This document shows positions 23,261-30,787 of a stretch of 38,945 bases of DNA, one piece after another. How positions within the stretch are numbered: position 1 is the stretch's first letter; every line of letters starts with the position of its first letter. Position numbers and translations under genes: made by a program. The stretch is taken from NCBI GenBank assembly GCA_949287925.1, contig CASEIR010000028.1:1-38945 (forward strand), read 5' to 3'. The notes below the pieces were generated by a model, which was not told where the DNA came from, made no database searches, and was given only the letters and a program-made list of their open reading frames with translations. The DNA is from an uncultured Lachnospiraceae bacterium (lineage in GTDB: Bacteria; Bacillota; Clostridia; Lachnospirales; Lachnospiraceae).

Positions 23261-23995
23261 ATGAAATGTAAATGCTGTGGAAAAGAGTTGCGGCCAGATG
23301 CCAGGTTTTGTACAAATTGCGGAGCGGCCATCGGCCAGATGGAATATAACGGCAACATTGCAGATACAAAAGGGGTATCTGAGGAAGAAACGGCTGAAAA
23401 TTCTGAAATAGAAATGCCGGATTCAAGCGATAATACAAAGCAACAGTCTTTCTGGAAAGAATTCCGGCAGAAATGGAATGAACGATATACCATACTGCTG
23501 ATTGCGGGAATTCTGGTGGTTGCCGCATTGGCGGGTGTGGGTGTAAAAAAGTATAAGGATTCACAAGGAATGACAGCAAATCAAAATGACGGTACTCTGG
23601 ATTCCTTTGAAGAAGATGAAGAGATAATGGAGAACTCTGCTGATACAGGGTATACGGATGATAATGAAATTACGGAAGATAAAGAAGGAATAGAAATGTA
23701 TGAGGAAGAAGATGATTCTTACGATTATATTCTGCCGGGAAGTGATAAAAGTTATTTAACAATGTCGGATCTTGAAGGGATGACGGCGGAAGAATGCAGG
23801 TTAGCAAGAAATGAGTTGTATGCACGACATGGACGGATTTTTCAAGATGAAGAACTGCAACAGTATTTTGAAAGTTTTGATTGGTATCATCCTTCCATTC
23901 AGCCGGATGATTTTCAGGAATCTATGCTCAATGCGTATGAAACAGCCAATAGAGACCTGATTGTGGAGTATGAAGAAAATCAGGGATATCGTTGA
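23261..23995 (+). CDS. zinc ribbon + single membrane segment + YARHG domain (accessory operon)
   Basis: A 244-residue protein with the same N-terminal plan as its upstream neighbour. The zinc ribbon is at 3-22 (CKCCG...CTNCG), followed by a basic WKEFRQKWNER stretch, one membrane segment (about 77-96), and an acidic linker (about 105-160). The outside domain is different: a YARHG domain (about 164-240), recognised by LARNELYARHGRIF (from about residue 182) and the later WYHPS. YARHG domains occur in extracellular parts of bacterial proteins and are thought to act outside the cell; binding partner unknown. AGGAG lies 8 bases before the ATG. It is the last gene of the block; the right 17-bp repeat follows 9 bp after its stop. 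Confidence 0.85.
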   Translation: MKCKCCGKELRPDARFCTNCGAAIGQMEYNGNIADTKGVSEEETAENSEIEMPDSSDNTKQQSFWKEFRQKWNERYTILLIAGILVVAALAGVGVKKYKDSQGMTANQNDGTLDSFEEDEEIMENSADTGYTDDNEITEDKEGIEMYEEEDDSYDYILPGSDKSYLTMSDLEGMTAEECRLARNELYARHGRIFQDEELQQYFESFDWYHPSIQPDDFQESMLNAYETANRDLIVEYEENQGYR

Positions 23996-24003
23996 GTTTA
24001 CAG

Positions 24004-24020
24004 AAATTATAAATTTAAAA
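24004..24020 (+). repeat. right copy of the 17-bp direct repeat flanking the accessory block
   Basis: AAATTATAAATTTAAAA, identical over 17 bases to 13349-13365 at the 3' end of ppk. It lies between the last accessory gene and a non-coding stretch. Confidence 0.7.
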
Positions 24021-24228
24021 CATAGGGTGTCGCAAAATCATCAAATTAGATGGCTGAGGGATACCTTTGTTTTGGTTGTGGAAGAATCAGGAGATGATCT
24101 GGTGTTCCAGAAAACGTCGTAACAGCTTCAGATATTTCGGGTTCTGTTTTCTACTTCTTGACATGAAAAGGGAGCGCTGCTCCATAGATGAATTACTCAT
24201 CTGTCTTACAACACTCCATTTTACTTTG
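24021..24228. other. non-coding junction between the accessory block and the aminotransferase gene
   Basis: No convincing gene is seen. Short frames exist on both strands (for example 24067-24288, plus) but none has a ribosome site or a recognisable product. The start of the stretch (AGGGTGTCGCAAAATC) resembles some insertion-sequence ends, and a small ggagc-gct-gctcc hairpin (24171-24183) is followed on the minus strand by CTTTT, a weak terminator for the aminotransferase. It may be the decayed remnant of a mobile element. Confidence 0.4.
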
Positions 24229-25401
24229 TCAATGCTGGCTCCGCAATCGGTCAATAAAGCTACTCAGACGTTCCAGGGCTTTTTTTAAGTCTGCCAGAGA
24301 ATAAGCGTAGGAGATTCGGATGAAACCTTCTCCGCTGTCTCCGAAGGCGGTGCCGGGTACTACGGCCACCTTCTCTTCTTCCAGAAGACGGACGGCGAAT
24401 TCCTCCGCGGTCATGCCGAACTCTCTGATGCAGGGAAATACATAGAAAGCGCCGTAAGGCTCGAAGCATTCCAGCTGCATCCGTTTGAACTCATGCATCA
24501 GGAACCGGCGTCTCTGATTGTAGGATTCCCGCATCTCTTCCACATCTCTTCCGCAGTTCCTGAGAGCCTCCACTGCGGCATACTGGCTGGCGGTAGGGGC
24601 GCACATGATGGCGTACTGGTGGATCTTCAGCATCTGTTTCAGAATCTGTTTTGGCCCGCAGGCGTAACCCAGCCGCCAGCCGGTCATAGCAAAGCTTTTG
24701 GAGAAGCCGTTGATCAGGATGGTTCGTTCCCGCATGCCGGGCAGGGACGCGATGGAGCAGTGCTGATTTAGATATGTAAGTTCTGAATAAATCTCGTCAG
24801 ACACCACATACAGATCATGCTTCTGCACAATTTCTGCCAGAGGCAGCAGTTCCTCTCGGGTCAGAATAGCGCCGGTGGGGTTGTTGGGAAAAGGAAGCAC
24901 CAGGATCTTTGTCTTAGGGGTGATGGCTGCTTCCAGTTCTTCTGCTGTCAGTTTGAAGTCATTTTCTTCTTTTAGCGGTATTATCACAGGTTCGCCGTCG
25001 GCCAAAATGGCACAGGGCAGGTAGGATACATAACTGGGCTGGGGAATCAGAACCTGATCGCCTGGGTCCAGCATGGCCCGGAAGGCAAGATCGATGGCTT
25101 CGCTTCCGCCTACTGTCACGATCACCTCATTTTCCGGCTGATAGGATACATGTACTGTCCGCTCCAGATACCGGCAGATTTCTGTTTTGAGTTCCTTCAG
25201 GCCGGAATTGGAAGTGTAGAAGGTGCGTCCCCGTTCCAGAGAGTAGATTCCTTCTTCCCGGATCCGCCAGGGAGTATCAAAGTCCGGCTCGCCCACTCCC
25301 AGGGATATCACGTCGTCCATTTCATTAACAATATCGAAGAATTTCCGGATGCCCGAAGGTTCCAGAGATAAGGCTTTCTTACCGAGTGGGTTGCGCATCA
25401 T
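24229..25401 (-). CDS. PLP-dependent aminotransferase, class I/II
   Basis: A 390-residue fold-type I aminotransferase that moves amino groups between an amino acid and a 2-oxo acid in the cytosol. The N-terminal signature SLGVGEPDFDTP, the NPTGA loop, the SDEIYSELTY strand (Asp of the cofactor ring), and the Lys Schiff-base motif (NGFSKSFAMTGWRLGY) are all present, as are the arginine anchors near the C-terminus (FIRISYA). Full length. It overlaps the Lrp-type regulator gene upstream by 4 bases (ATGA), so both are co-translated and the regulator likely responds to its substrate or product. The PatA/aromatic-alanine subgroup is likely, but the substrate is not determinable. Confidence 0.92.
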   Translation of the reverse strand: MMRNPLGKKALSLEPSGIRKFFDIVNEMDDVISLGVGEPDFDTPWRIREEGIYSLERGRTFYTSNSGLKELKTEICRYLERTVHVSYQPENEVIVTVGGSEAIDLAFRAMLDPGDQVLIPQPSYVSYLPCAILADGEPVIIPLKEENDFKLTAEELEAAITPKTKILVLPFPNNPTGAILTREELLPLAEIVQKHDLYVVSDEIYSELTYLNQHCSIASLPGMRERTILINGFSKSFAMTGWRLGYACGPKQILKQMLKIHQYAIMCAPTASQYAAVEALRNCGRDVEEMRESYNQRRRFLMHEFKRMQLECFEPYGAFYVFPCIREFGMTAEEFAVRLLEEEKVAVVPGTAFGDSGEGFIRISYAYSLADLKKALERLSSFIDRLRSQH

Positions 25402-25889
25402 GGGGTCATCAACATCCTTTCTCCTTTAGATTTTCCGGCCAGGATCGTTCCATGGTCTTTGTATTTCTTCAGAATGAAATAAGTAGAAGTACTGACCACC
25501 TCGTCGATAGGGGACAGTTTTCCGGACACAAATCGTGAGATCTCCTGCAGGGTACGGCCTTCTATGGTGACCATCAGGTCAAAGGCGCCGGAGATCAGAT
25601 AGACGGAAGTGACTTCCGGATAGTTGTAGATTCGTTCGGCTACTTTGTCGAAGCCTTTGTCGCGCTGAGGGGTGACCCGCACTTCAATCAGGGCGTTGAC
25701 CAGCTCCACGCCGGCTTTGTCCCAGTCAATCAGTGTATGATAACCGCAGATGATATGTTCTTTTTCCATCGCGGCCACTTCATTTGCAATGACAGCCTCG
25801 TCGCTGTCCAGAAGGATGGCAAGTTCATGGAGATCGATCTTGCTGTTGGATTCCAGGTGCTTTAATATCTGAGTTCTTATCTTTTCCAT
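25398..25889 (-). CDS. Lrp/AsnC-family transcriptional regulator
   Basis: A 163-residue regulator with an N-terminal winged helix-turn-helix (LHELAILLDSDEAVIANEVAAMEK, about 18-43) and a C-terminal RAM ligand-binding domain (about 64-140; VNALIEVRV, VTSVYLISGAFDLMVTIEG). The family senses amino acids and forms octameric discs on DNA. AAAGGAG lies 6 bases before the start. The gene overlaps the aminotransferase gene by 4 bases and probably regulates it, itself, or the divergent MATE gene. A promoter and inverted repeats lie upstream. Confidence 0.92.
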   Translation of the reverse strand: MEKIRTQILKHLESNSKIDLHELAILLDSDEAVIANEVAAMEKEHIICGYHTLIDWDKAGVELVNALIEVRVTPQRDKGFDKVAERIYNYPEVTSVYLISGAFDLMVTIEGRTLQEISRFVSGKLSPIDEVVSTSTYFILKKYKDHGTILAGKSKGERMLMTP

Positions 25890-25918
25890 GAGATTCTCCT
25901 TTGTATAATTTTCTGTCT

Positions 25919-25947
25919 ATTATACATGCGGCGTGCTCGTTTGTCAT
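25919..25947 (-). promoter_or_regulatory. promoter of the lrp-aminotransferase operon
   Basis: On the minus strand ATGACA (25947-25942), a 17-bp spacer and TATAAT (25924-25919). It lies 30 bp upstream of the Lrp start. Confidence 0.7.
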
Positions 25948-26139
25948 GTATTATTTTAAAAATTATCAAAATTTTAGACAAATGAAGAAAATATGATTGA
26001 AAATCATGTGTAAAAACTGCAAAATTTGATAATAGAGATGCGGAGATAACGAACAGAAGTAATGAGGAAGAAGAAAGTCCTGATTATGAGATAATTTTGA
26101 GAAATATAGAATTTGGGTATATATTTGCAGCCGGGGAAG
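25948..26139. promoter_or_regulatory. AT-rich divergent control region between lrp and the MATE gene
   Basis: No gene. It holds a large imperfect inverted repeat (ATTATCAAAATTTT 25962-25975 with AAAATTTGATAAT 26021-26033), around a smaller perfect one (ATGATT 25993-25998 with AATCAT 26002-26007). Such AT-rich symmetric sites between an Lrp gene and a divergent transporter are candidate operators. Confidence 0.45.
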
Positions 26140-26148
26140 TGCTATAAT
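26140..26148 (+). promoter_or_regulatory. extended -10 promoter of the MATE gene
   Basis: TGC directly before TATAAT (26143-26148) forms an extended -10 element; no good -35 is seen. The ribosome site GGAAGGGG follows at about 26180. Confidence 0.6.
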
Positions 26149-26194
26149 TAAAATTCGGATAAAATAAGTTCACATCAGAGGAAGGGGAATTGGT

Positions 26195-27571
26195 ATGTCT
26201 TCGGCTGCGAAGAAAAATAAATATGAAATAGACATGTGTAATGGCTCGATCATGGATAAGCTGATATCCTTTTCGATGCCATTAATGTTGTCCGGGATTC
26301 TTCAGCTGATGTTCAACGCGGTGGACATTGTTGTGGTGGGAAGATTCAGCGGCAGTGAGTCGCTGGCGGCAGTGGGATCTACCACGGCGTTGATCAATGT
26401 GTTTGTAAATTTGTTTATCGGCATTTCTCTTGGAGCTAATGTGCTGGCAGCCCGTTTTTTTGCAGCGCAGAAAGAAAAAGAAATGTCGGAAACCGTACAT
26501 ACGTCCATCACGCTGGCGCTGATCAGTGGAATCATCATGGCAGTGGCGGGATTTTTATTCGCCAGGCTTTCTCTGGAACTGATGGGAACGCCGGACAATG
26601 TCATCGGTCTTTCTACGCTATATATGCGGATCTATTTCCTGGGAATGCCTTTTTTCATGCTGTACAATTATGGCGCGGCCATACTGCGGGCCATCGGGGA
26701 TACGAAGCGCCCGCTGGCGTATCTGATCATTGCCGGTGTGATCAATGCCGGGCTGAATCTGATTCTGGTTATTGTATTCAAATTGGGCGTGGCTGGTGTG
26801 GCCATCGCTACGATTATCTCGCAGTTTATTTCCTGCGTTTTGGTACTGCGTTGCCTCTGGAAGTCCGAAGGAAGTTATCAGCTGCGGTTTTCAAAACTGA
26901 CAATTAAAAAAGTTTATGTGAAACAGATTTTTCAGGTGGGCGTGCCGGCAGGAATCCAGAGTACAGTCATAAATTTCTCCAATGTTCTGCTGCAGTCCTC
27001 TGTCAATTCCTTTGGATCCACCGCAATGGCAGGTTATACGGCGGCTAACAATATCTTCGGCTTTCTGTACGTTGCAGTCAATTCCGTGACCCAGACCTGT
27101 ATGAGCTTTACCAGCCAGAATTATGGAGCCTCTAAACCGAAACGGATGGACCGGGTGCTGGCGGACTGTATTATCTTATCGGTTGTTGTGACGCTGGTTC
27201 TTGGGGGAGGCGCTTACATTTTCGGAAATGAATTACTGCGGATTTATACGTCTGACGTAGAGGTTATCCGCTGTGGAATGGAAATTCTGTTGTATACGAC
27301 GGTCACTTACTTCTTGTGCGGGCTGATGGATCTGTTTCCCGGCGCCATGCGTGGGATGGGGCATTCTATGGTGCCAATGATTCTGTCTATCGTAGGAACA
27401 GTAGGAGTTCGAATCATCTGGATCTTCTGGGTATTTCCGCAGTATCGGTCGCTGGATATTCTGTTCATATCTTATCCGGCATCATGGATTATCACGATAG
27501 TGATGCAGGTGATTTGTTTCTATTTTGTGCGGAAACGGGTACATGGGTGGTTAGGGGGTCAGACCCCCTAG
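26195..27571 (+). CDS. MATE-family multidrug/cation efflux transporter
   Basis: A 458-residue membrane protein with twelve predicted segments, the length and layout of the MATE family (Na+- or H+-driven export of drugs and metabolites). Typical pieces are FSMPLMLSGILQLMFNAVDIVVVGRF near the N-terminus (described in part), GAAILRAIGDTKRPL, and in the second half VPAGIQST, QNYGASKPKRMDRV and GAMRGMGHSMVPM. The last codons (GGQTP and TAG) are provided by a REP-like palindrome, so the original C-terminus may have been altered. It is divergent from an Lrp-type regulator, a common pairing for exporter control. Confidence 0.93.
   Translation: MSSAAKKNKYEIDMCNGSIMDKLISFSMPLMLSGILQLMFNAVDIVVVGRFSGSESLAAVGSTTALINVFVNLFIGISLGANVLAARFFAAQKEKEMSETVHTSITLALISGIIMAVAGFLFARLSLELMGTPDNVIGLSTLYMRIYFLGMPFFMLYNYGAAILRAIGDTKRPLAYLIIAGVINAGLNLILVIVFKLGVAGVAIATIISQFISCVLVLRCLWKSEGSYQLRFSKLTIKKVYVKQIFQVGVPAGIQSTVINFSNVLLQSSVNSFGSTAMAGYTAANNIFGFLYVAVNSVTQTCMSFTSQNYGASKPKRMDRVLADCIILSVVVTLVLGGGAYIFGNELLRIYTSDVEVIRCGMEILLYTTVTYFLCGLMDLFPGAMRGMGHSMVPMILSIVGTVGVRIIWIFWVFPQYRSLDILFISYPASWIITIVMQVICFYFVRKRVHGWLGGQTP
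27552..27570 (+). repeat. REP-like palindrome, copy 2 (overlaps the MATE stop)
   Basis: Arms TAGGGGGTC and GACCCCCTA around one A, perfect over 9 bp. The MATE stop codon (27569-27571) lies at its right edge. Confidence 0.75.
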
Positions 27572-27592
27572 CTGGAAACCGCGAAAACACGT

Positions 27593-27609
27593 AGGGGGTC
27601 AGACCCCCT
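27593..27609 (+). repeat. REP-like palindrome, copy 3
   Basis: Arms AGGGGGTC and GACCCCCT around one A, centred exactly 40 bp from copy 2 and in the same orientation. GTAG at 27591-27594 matches the tetranucleotide that precedes REP hairpins used by RAYT transposases. Confidence 0.72.
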
Positions 27610-27622
27610 GGAAGGGAAATCT

Positions 27623-28204
27623 ATGGGAAATATTAATCGTGATGATATGTTGGAACTGACGCGCAGAATGACGCTGAGCCGTCATTGTTTCAGCCGTATT
27701 GCCGGCGCTTATCTGGATGAGGATGGTTTTGTGGAAGGGACATTTAACCGTCATTTTCAGAGGCTTTCACCGGTGGATCAGAAGAAAAATCTGGAGATTG
27801 CCAAAGAGGTTCCTTTTGCGGAAACAAATGTGGAGTTGAAAGAATATGCATTCCGGCCGGAGGAGATGAAACCTGGCGGAATTTGGCAGATGTTAATGGC
27901 GATGAAGGAGTCGGAACTGAAGAATGACGCGCTGCTGGACGTATTTTACGAATATATAGGCCAGAAACACAGGGCGTCTGGTCCATATGCGGTTTACCTG
28001 TTTTATGGAAGTTATGATGTGCCGTTGCAGGCGAAGGACAAGGAAAGTCTCTGGGAATCGGAAGAGGTGTATAGTTTTTTGATCTGTGCCGTGTGTCCGG
28101 TCACCGGAGATTATGAGCCGGGGAAACCGCAATCGGGGTTCCTTTTTCCTGCGTTCCGGGAAAGAAGTGGGGACAGAGGGAGAATTGACGTTCTGAAAAG
28201 ATAA
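27623..28204 (+). CDS. DUF4317 family protein, N-terminal half only
   Basis: A 193-residue protein. The start (INRDDMLELTRRMTLSRHCFSRIAGAY) and the middle (GSYDVPLQAKD, CAVCPVTGDYEPGKP, GFLFPAFRERSGDRG) match DUF4317, a clostridial family usually near 400 residues. Here the frame stops just after the FLFPAF stretch, so roughly the C-terminal half is missing and is not found in the next 38 bp. It may be a truncated remnant that is still translated, or a short family variant. GGAAGGGAAATCT precedes the ATG. A REP palindrome ends 13 bp upstream. Function of the family is unknown. Confidence 0.75.
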   Translation: MGNINRDDMLELTRRMTLSRHCFSRIAGAYLDEDGFVEGTFNRHFQRLSPVDQKKNLEIAKEVPFAETNVELKEYAFRPEEMKPGGIWQMLMAMKESELKNDALLDVFYEYIGQKHRASGPYAVYLFYGSYDVPLQAKDKESLWESEEVYSFLICAVCPVTGDYEPGKPQSGFLFPAFRERSGDRGRIDVLKR

Positions 28205-28241
28205 TAGTGTTAAAGCAGAAATATGAAAAGGAGGGTAAGAG

Positions 28242-29555
28242 ATGTACCAAGCGTTGTCTGAAGAATTATTACGGTTTTTAGATGAGAGTCCAAGTACATT
28301 TCATATGATTGCAAATATAGCCTGTCTTCTGGAGGAGAACGGTTTTCAAAAACTGAAAGAGTCGGCAATCTGGAATCTGGCGGCAGGGGGCAAATATTAT
28401 GTGGCACGGAATGACTCCAGTATCATTGCTTTTCATCTGGGGGAAGATCTGGAAGAATACACGTTTCAGGTTGCCGCCTGCCATAGTGATTTTCCAACGT
28501 TTAAATTAAAAGAAAAACCCACCCTTGCGGTGAAAGATCAATATATCAGACTGAATACAGAAGGTTATGGGGGAATGATCTGTTCCACCTGGTTTGACCG
28601 ACCGCTTTCGGTCGCCGGAAGGGTCTTGGTAAAGTATGAGGACCGGATGGAAACCAGACTGGTGAATCTTGACAGAGATCTGGTGATGATTCCCAGTGTA
28701 GCAATTCACATGAACCGCAAGGTAAACGAAGGATATACATTTAATAAGCAGATTGATCTGCTGCCATTGTTTGGCGGCAGCGGTGTGATGAAAGAAGATC
28801 TGGACCAGATGATTTCAGAAGAGTTGGGAGTGGAAGCGGACGCTATATATGGCAGGGATCTATATTTATATAACCGAATGTCGGGTACAGTCTGGGGCGC
28901 CCGGAAAGAGTTCATTTCGGCGCAGCATCTGGATGATGCTCAGTGTGCATTTGCCACGCTGCAAGGATTTTTGAAAGGTTGCCCAAGACAGTCTGTTAAT
29001 GTGTATGCCTGTTTTGATAATGAAGAGGTAGGGTCGCAGACAAAACAAGGGGCGGGTTCTACGTTTCTATACGATGTGCTGCAGCGGATTAACAGTGCGG
29101 CAGGGAAAACGCCGGAGGATTATTATCGGGCTGTAGCTGGAAGCTTTATGGTCAGCGCGGACAATGCCCATGCAGTTCATCCCAATCATCCAGAGAAAAC
29201 AGATGAAGAAAATTGTGTATTTATGAACCAGGGTATTGTGATCAAGTCCCATGCCGGCCAGAAATATACCAGTGATGCGCTTAGTATTGCATTGTTCCGG
29301 AATGTTTGTGAAAAAGCAGGAGTTCCGGTGCAGTATTTTGCAAACCGGTCGGATGAGGCCGGGGGAAGCACCCTTGGAAATATCTCTTCGGCAAAAGTGT
29401 CTTTGAATACGGTGGATGTGGGACTTCCACAGCTTGCCATGCATTCGGCATATGAGACGGCGGGAGTGAAGGATACTTTTTATCTGGTAAATGCAATGGA
29501 ACATTTTTTTGGTACGCGGTTGAAAGAAGAGGAAGGCGCATATGCCTGGCTGTAA
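28242..29555 (+). CDS. M18 family aminopeptidase
   Basis: A 437-residue cytosolic metallo-aminopeptidase of the aspartyl/lysyl type (M18), which removes N-terminal residues from peptides with a two-metal centre. Visible motifs are AACHSDFP (first metal His), DNEEVGSQT (catalytic Glu and metal Glu), and SADNAHAVHPN around the third metal region. The N-terminal stretch has the STFHMIANIACLLEENGF form typical of the family. AGGAGGG lies 10 bases before the ATG. Full length. A bidirectional terminator follows 24 bp after the stop. Confidence 0.93.
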   Translation: MYQALSEELLRFLDESPSTFHMIANIACLLEENGFQKLKESAIWNLAAGGKYYVARNDSSIIAFHLGEDLEEYTFQVAACHSDFPTFKLKEKPTLAVKDQYIRLNTEGYGGMICSTWFDRPLSVAGRVLVKYEDRMETRLVNLDRDLVMIPSVAIHMNRKVNEGYTFNKQIDLLPLFGGSGVMKEDLDQMISEELGVEADAIYGRDLYLYNRMSGTVWGARKEFISAQHLDDAQCAFATLQGFLKGCPRQSVNVYACFDNEEVGSQTKQGAGSTFLYDVLQRINSAAGKTPEDYYRAVAGSFMVSADNAHAVHPNHPEKTDEENCVFMNQGIVIKSHAGQKYTSDALSIALFRNVCEKAGVPVQYFANRSDEAGGSTLGNISSAKVSLNTVDVGLPQLAMHSAYETAGVKDTFYLVNAMEHFFGTRLKEEEGAYAWL

Positions 29556-29579
29556 AGAAGAGCATTGCCGTTCCTGTGA

Positions 29580-29610
29580 AAAAAGGTGACGTTTTAAACG
29601 CCACCTTTTT
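29580..29610. terminator. bidirectional terminator between M18 and M24 peptidase genes
   Basis: AAAAAGGTG (29580-29588) pairs with CACCTTTTT (29602-29610), with inner CGTT/AACG pairing. The A and T runs at both edges let it work on both strands for these convergent genes. Confidence 0.85.
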
Positions 29611-29639
29611 GCTATCTTGTCTATACAATGTTATATGGA

Positions 29640-30713
29640 TTATCCGATTACTTTCCATTTTTTATCGACTGCATTCAGAAGTTCGTGCCCGTCTTCTGTT
29701 ACCAGTACCAGGTCTTCGATACGGACGCCGTATTTTCCTTCCAGATAAATACCAGGCTCGATGGAGAAGATCATGCCGGGTTCAGCAACGTTGGTGTTGA
29801 TAGGGCTGACGTCGCCGTATTCATGGTCTTCCTGTCCGATGAAATGTCCCAGACGGATCTTCCAGTATTCGCTGTAACCCTTTTCATCGATGTAATCTCT
29901 TGCCTGTGCGTCGATATCGCAGAAACGTACGCCCGGTTTGATCACAGATTCTGCGCGGAGAACTGCTTCGTGGACGATATCGTGGATCTCGGTCTGTTCC
30001 GGATCTGCGGATTTGCAGTAGAAGGTACGGGTCATATCGGAACAGTAGCCGTTCCATACACATCCCATATCGATCAGAATACATTCGCCAGCTTTCAGAG
30101 TCCGCGTATCGCTGGGCTCGTGATGCTGATCCGCGGCATTTGGCCCGAAACATACGATCGTATCGAAGCTGACGCCGCTGGCGCCTGCAGCCAGGAATTC
30201 TGCGTCGATAAAATCAGCCACCTGTTTTTCGGTCATGCCTTCTTTGATGTAAGCCATAACCTTTTCCATAACGGCGTCATTGATCTCAGAAGCTTTTTTC
30301 ATGATCGCGATTTCTTCTTCGTTCTTAACGGCACGTACGCCGTCTACACAGTCAGATCCCCATACAGTTTTCAGTTGCGGAAGTTTTTCCTGGAGCGGGA
30401 TCAGGAAGCGTGCCGGCCATGTCTTGTCGATTCCCAGTGTCTGATCAGGATCAATGTTGGCTGCGATAATGGAGATTTGGTCTTCCATGTCCGAGAACCA
30501 GACTTCCTCAAAACCGGTATTCTTTACGAAGTATAAATAGTTCAGCAGCATGGTGTGTTTTCCGCTGGTACGCAGAATCAGAGCGTACAGACGCTCGCCC
30601 GGATTTACCATAATGCCGGTGAGGAAGCGGATGCTCAGCGGATCAGAAACGATCAGCTGGGTCAATCCCTTATCCTCCATTTTTTTCAATACTCTTGCAA
30701 TTCTGTCATTCAT
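29640..30713 (-). CDS. M24 family Xaa-Pro aminopeptidase
   Basis: A 357-residue peptidase with an N-terminal creatinase-like domain (about 1-125) and a C-terminal pita-bread metallopeptidase domain. The five metal ligands are visible: two Asp in ILIDMGCVWNGYCSDMTRTF, the His in RLGHFIG, Glu in FSIEPGIYL and Glu in GVRIEDLV. It cleaves N-terminal residues before proline. I start it at 30713 because AAGGAG lies 8 bases upstream; the longer frame from a TTG at 30734 runs through the Shine-Dalgarno. A strong promoter lies upstream (30753-30780). Confidence 0.92.
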   Translation of the reverse strand: MNDRIARVLKKMEDKGLTQLIVSDPLSIRFLTGIMVNPGERLYALILRTSGKHTMLLNYLYFVKNTGFEEVWFSDMEDQISIIAANIDPDQTLGIDKTWPARFLIPLQEKLPQLKTVWGSDCVDGVRAVKNEEEIAIMKKASEINDAVMEKVMAYIKEGMTEKQVADFIDAEFLAAGASGVSFDTIVCFGPNAADQHHEPSDTRTLKAGECILIDMGCVWNGYCSDMTRTFYCKSADPEQTEIHDIVHEAVLRAESVIKPGVRFCDIDAQARDYIDEKGYSEYWKIRLGHFIGQEDHEYGDVSPINTNVAEPGMIFSIEPGIYLEGKYGVRIEDLVLVTEDGHELLNAVDKKWKVIG

Positions 30714-30752
30714 CTTTATGTGCTCCTTTCGCAATCAATAATCTCTGCAGAT

Positions 30753-30780
30753 ATTATAGCACAAGCAGAGAGGGTGTCAA
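30753..30780 (-). promoter_or_regulatory. strong promoter of the M24 peptidase gene
   Basis: On the minus strand TTGACA (30780-30775), a 16-bp spacer ending TGC, and TATAAT (30758-30753): both consensus hexamers plus an extended -10. Confidence 0.8.
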
Positions 30781-30787
30781 AGAGGAA

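Noticed and set aside
13349-24020. Prophage or integrative conjugative element
   Set aside because: No integrase, relaxase, capsid, portal or terminase gene is visible between the repeats; the HerA-like ATPase alone is not evidence for conjugation.
24067-24288. Plus-strand 73-codon frame after the accessory block
   Set aside because: No ribosome site, and its end overlaps the aminotransferase gene; no recognisable product.
27552-27609. Start of a CRISPR array
   Set aside because: Only two units 40 bp apart, and the same palindrome also occurs singly elsewhere; REP-type repeats explain it better.
29628-30536. Long plus-strand open frame of 302 codons
   Set aside because: It is the mirror of the M24 peptidase gene, has no ribosome site and a composition typical of a shadow frame; the minus-strand protein carries all five metal ligands.
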